From the NCBI GenBank assembly GCA_012064415.1, contig SSNU01000082.1, forward strand, positions 162,752 through 226,751: 64,000 nucleotides of DNA. Direction: 5' to 3'. Every line of letters starts with the position of its first letter. Position 1 is the first letter of the stretch. The DNA comes from Gyrodactylus bullatarudis. Lineage: Eukaryota; Platyhelminthes; Monogenea; Gyrodactylidea; Gyrodactylidae. Made by a program: the position numbers and the translations under genes. Shown one piece after another: positions 63,875 to 64,000 of the stretch. The notes below the pieces were generated by a model. The model was given only the letters and a program-made list of their open reading frames with translations, had not been told where the DNA came from and ran no database searches.

Positions 63875-64000
63875 CAGTGTATATGTTACCGTGAGTTTGG
63901 GAAATCAGTGAGTGTTGGTAATTCACTAGTGTATGTTGGTAATCAGTGTATCTTTAGTGAATCTAGCTAATAAGCCCTTATTACCCAAACTCACTGAGAA
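63875..64000 (+). repeat. 126-bp repeat, copy 2, cut by or ending at the window edge
   Basis: Same orientation as 810-935. Its inverted ends are better matched here (GTGAGTTTGGG and CCCAAACTCAC). Confidence 0.7.

Overview
The window is AT-rich (by eye roughly 70-75% A+T) nuclear DNA from an invertebrate animal. Spliced genes, an innexin (invertebrate gap-junction protein), a metazoan-type PP2A catalytic subunit and a site-1 protease homologue exclude a prokaryote. The phylum cannot be fixed from sequence alone; a nematode is my weak guess from the innexin, but very short introns (about 30 bp) and hammerhead-bearing retroelements also occur in flatworms and other small invertebrates.

Layout. 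1-2,998: repeats only. 2,999-10,853: three 3' exons of an innexin on the + strand; the 5' exons are not visible and probably lie left of the window. Its last intron is 6.7 kb and holds three long foldback (inverted-repeat) elements. 10,854-51,789: about 41 kb with no host gene I can support. It is a graveyard of mobile DNA: a foldback superfamily with shared termini, a Tc1/mariner-like element, two Penelope-like element (PLE) endonuclease fragments, a LINE reverse-transcriptase relic, an insertion that looks like an LTR-retrotransposon pol/LTR/gag junction, and a 393-bp element with a well-formed type I hammerhead ribozyme. 51,790-58,010: a compact gene cluster with an SH3-domain protein (+), PP2A catalytic subunit (+), a small two-pass membrane protein (-) and the protease core of an MBTPS1/S1P-like subtilase (+). 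58,011-64,000: repeats again, including another PLE fragment, a Tigger/pogo-like relic, another foldback copy and a minisatellite ending in the same 126-bp repeat found near the left edge.

The host genes show no functional linkage. Innexin makes intercellular channels, PP2A is a general Ser/Thr phosphatase, and S1P cleaves membrane-anchored transcription factors in the Golgi.

The most interesting item is the 42.28-42.67 kb element. It has 14-bp target-site duplications, a 19-bp repeat at each end (terminal redundancy), a pol III B-box-like motif and a hammerhead whose stem III is a self-complementary octamer. This resembles animal retrozymes or the Schistosoma Sm-alpha type of ribozyme SINE. 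Separately, a CUGANGA...GAAA motif recurs six times, two of them just downstream of PLE endonuclease fragments.
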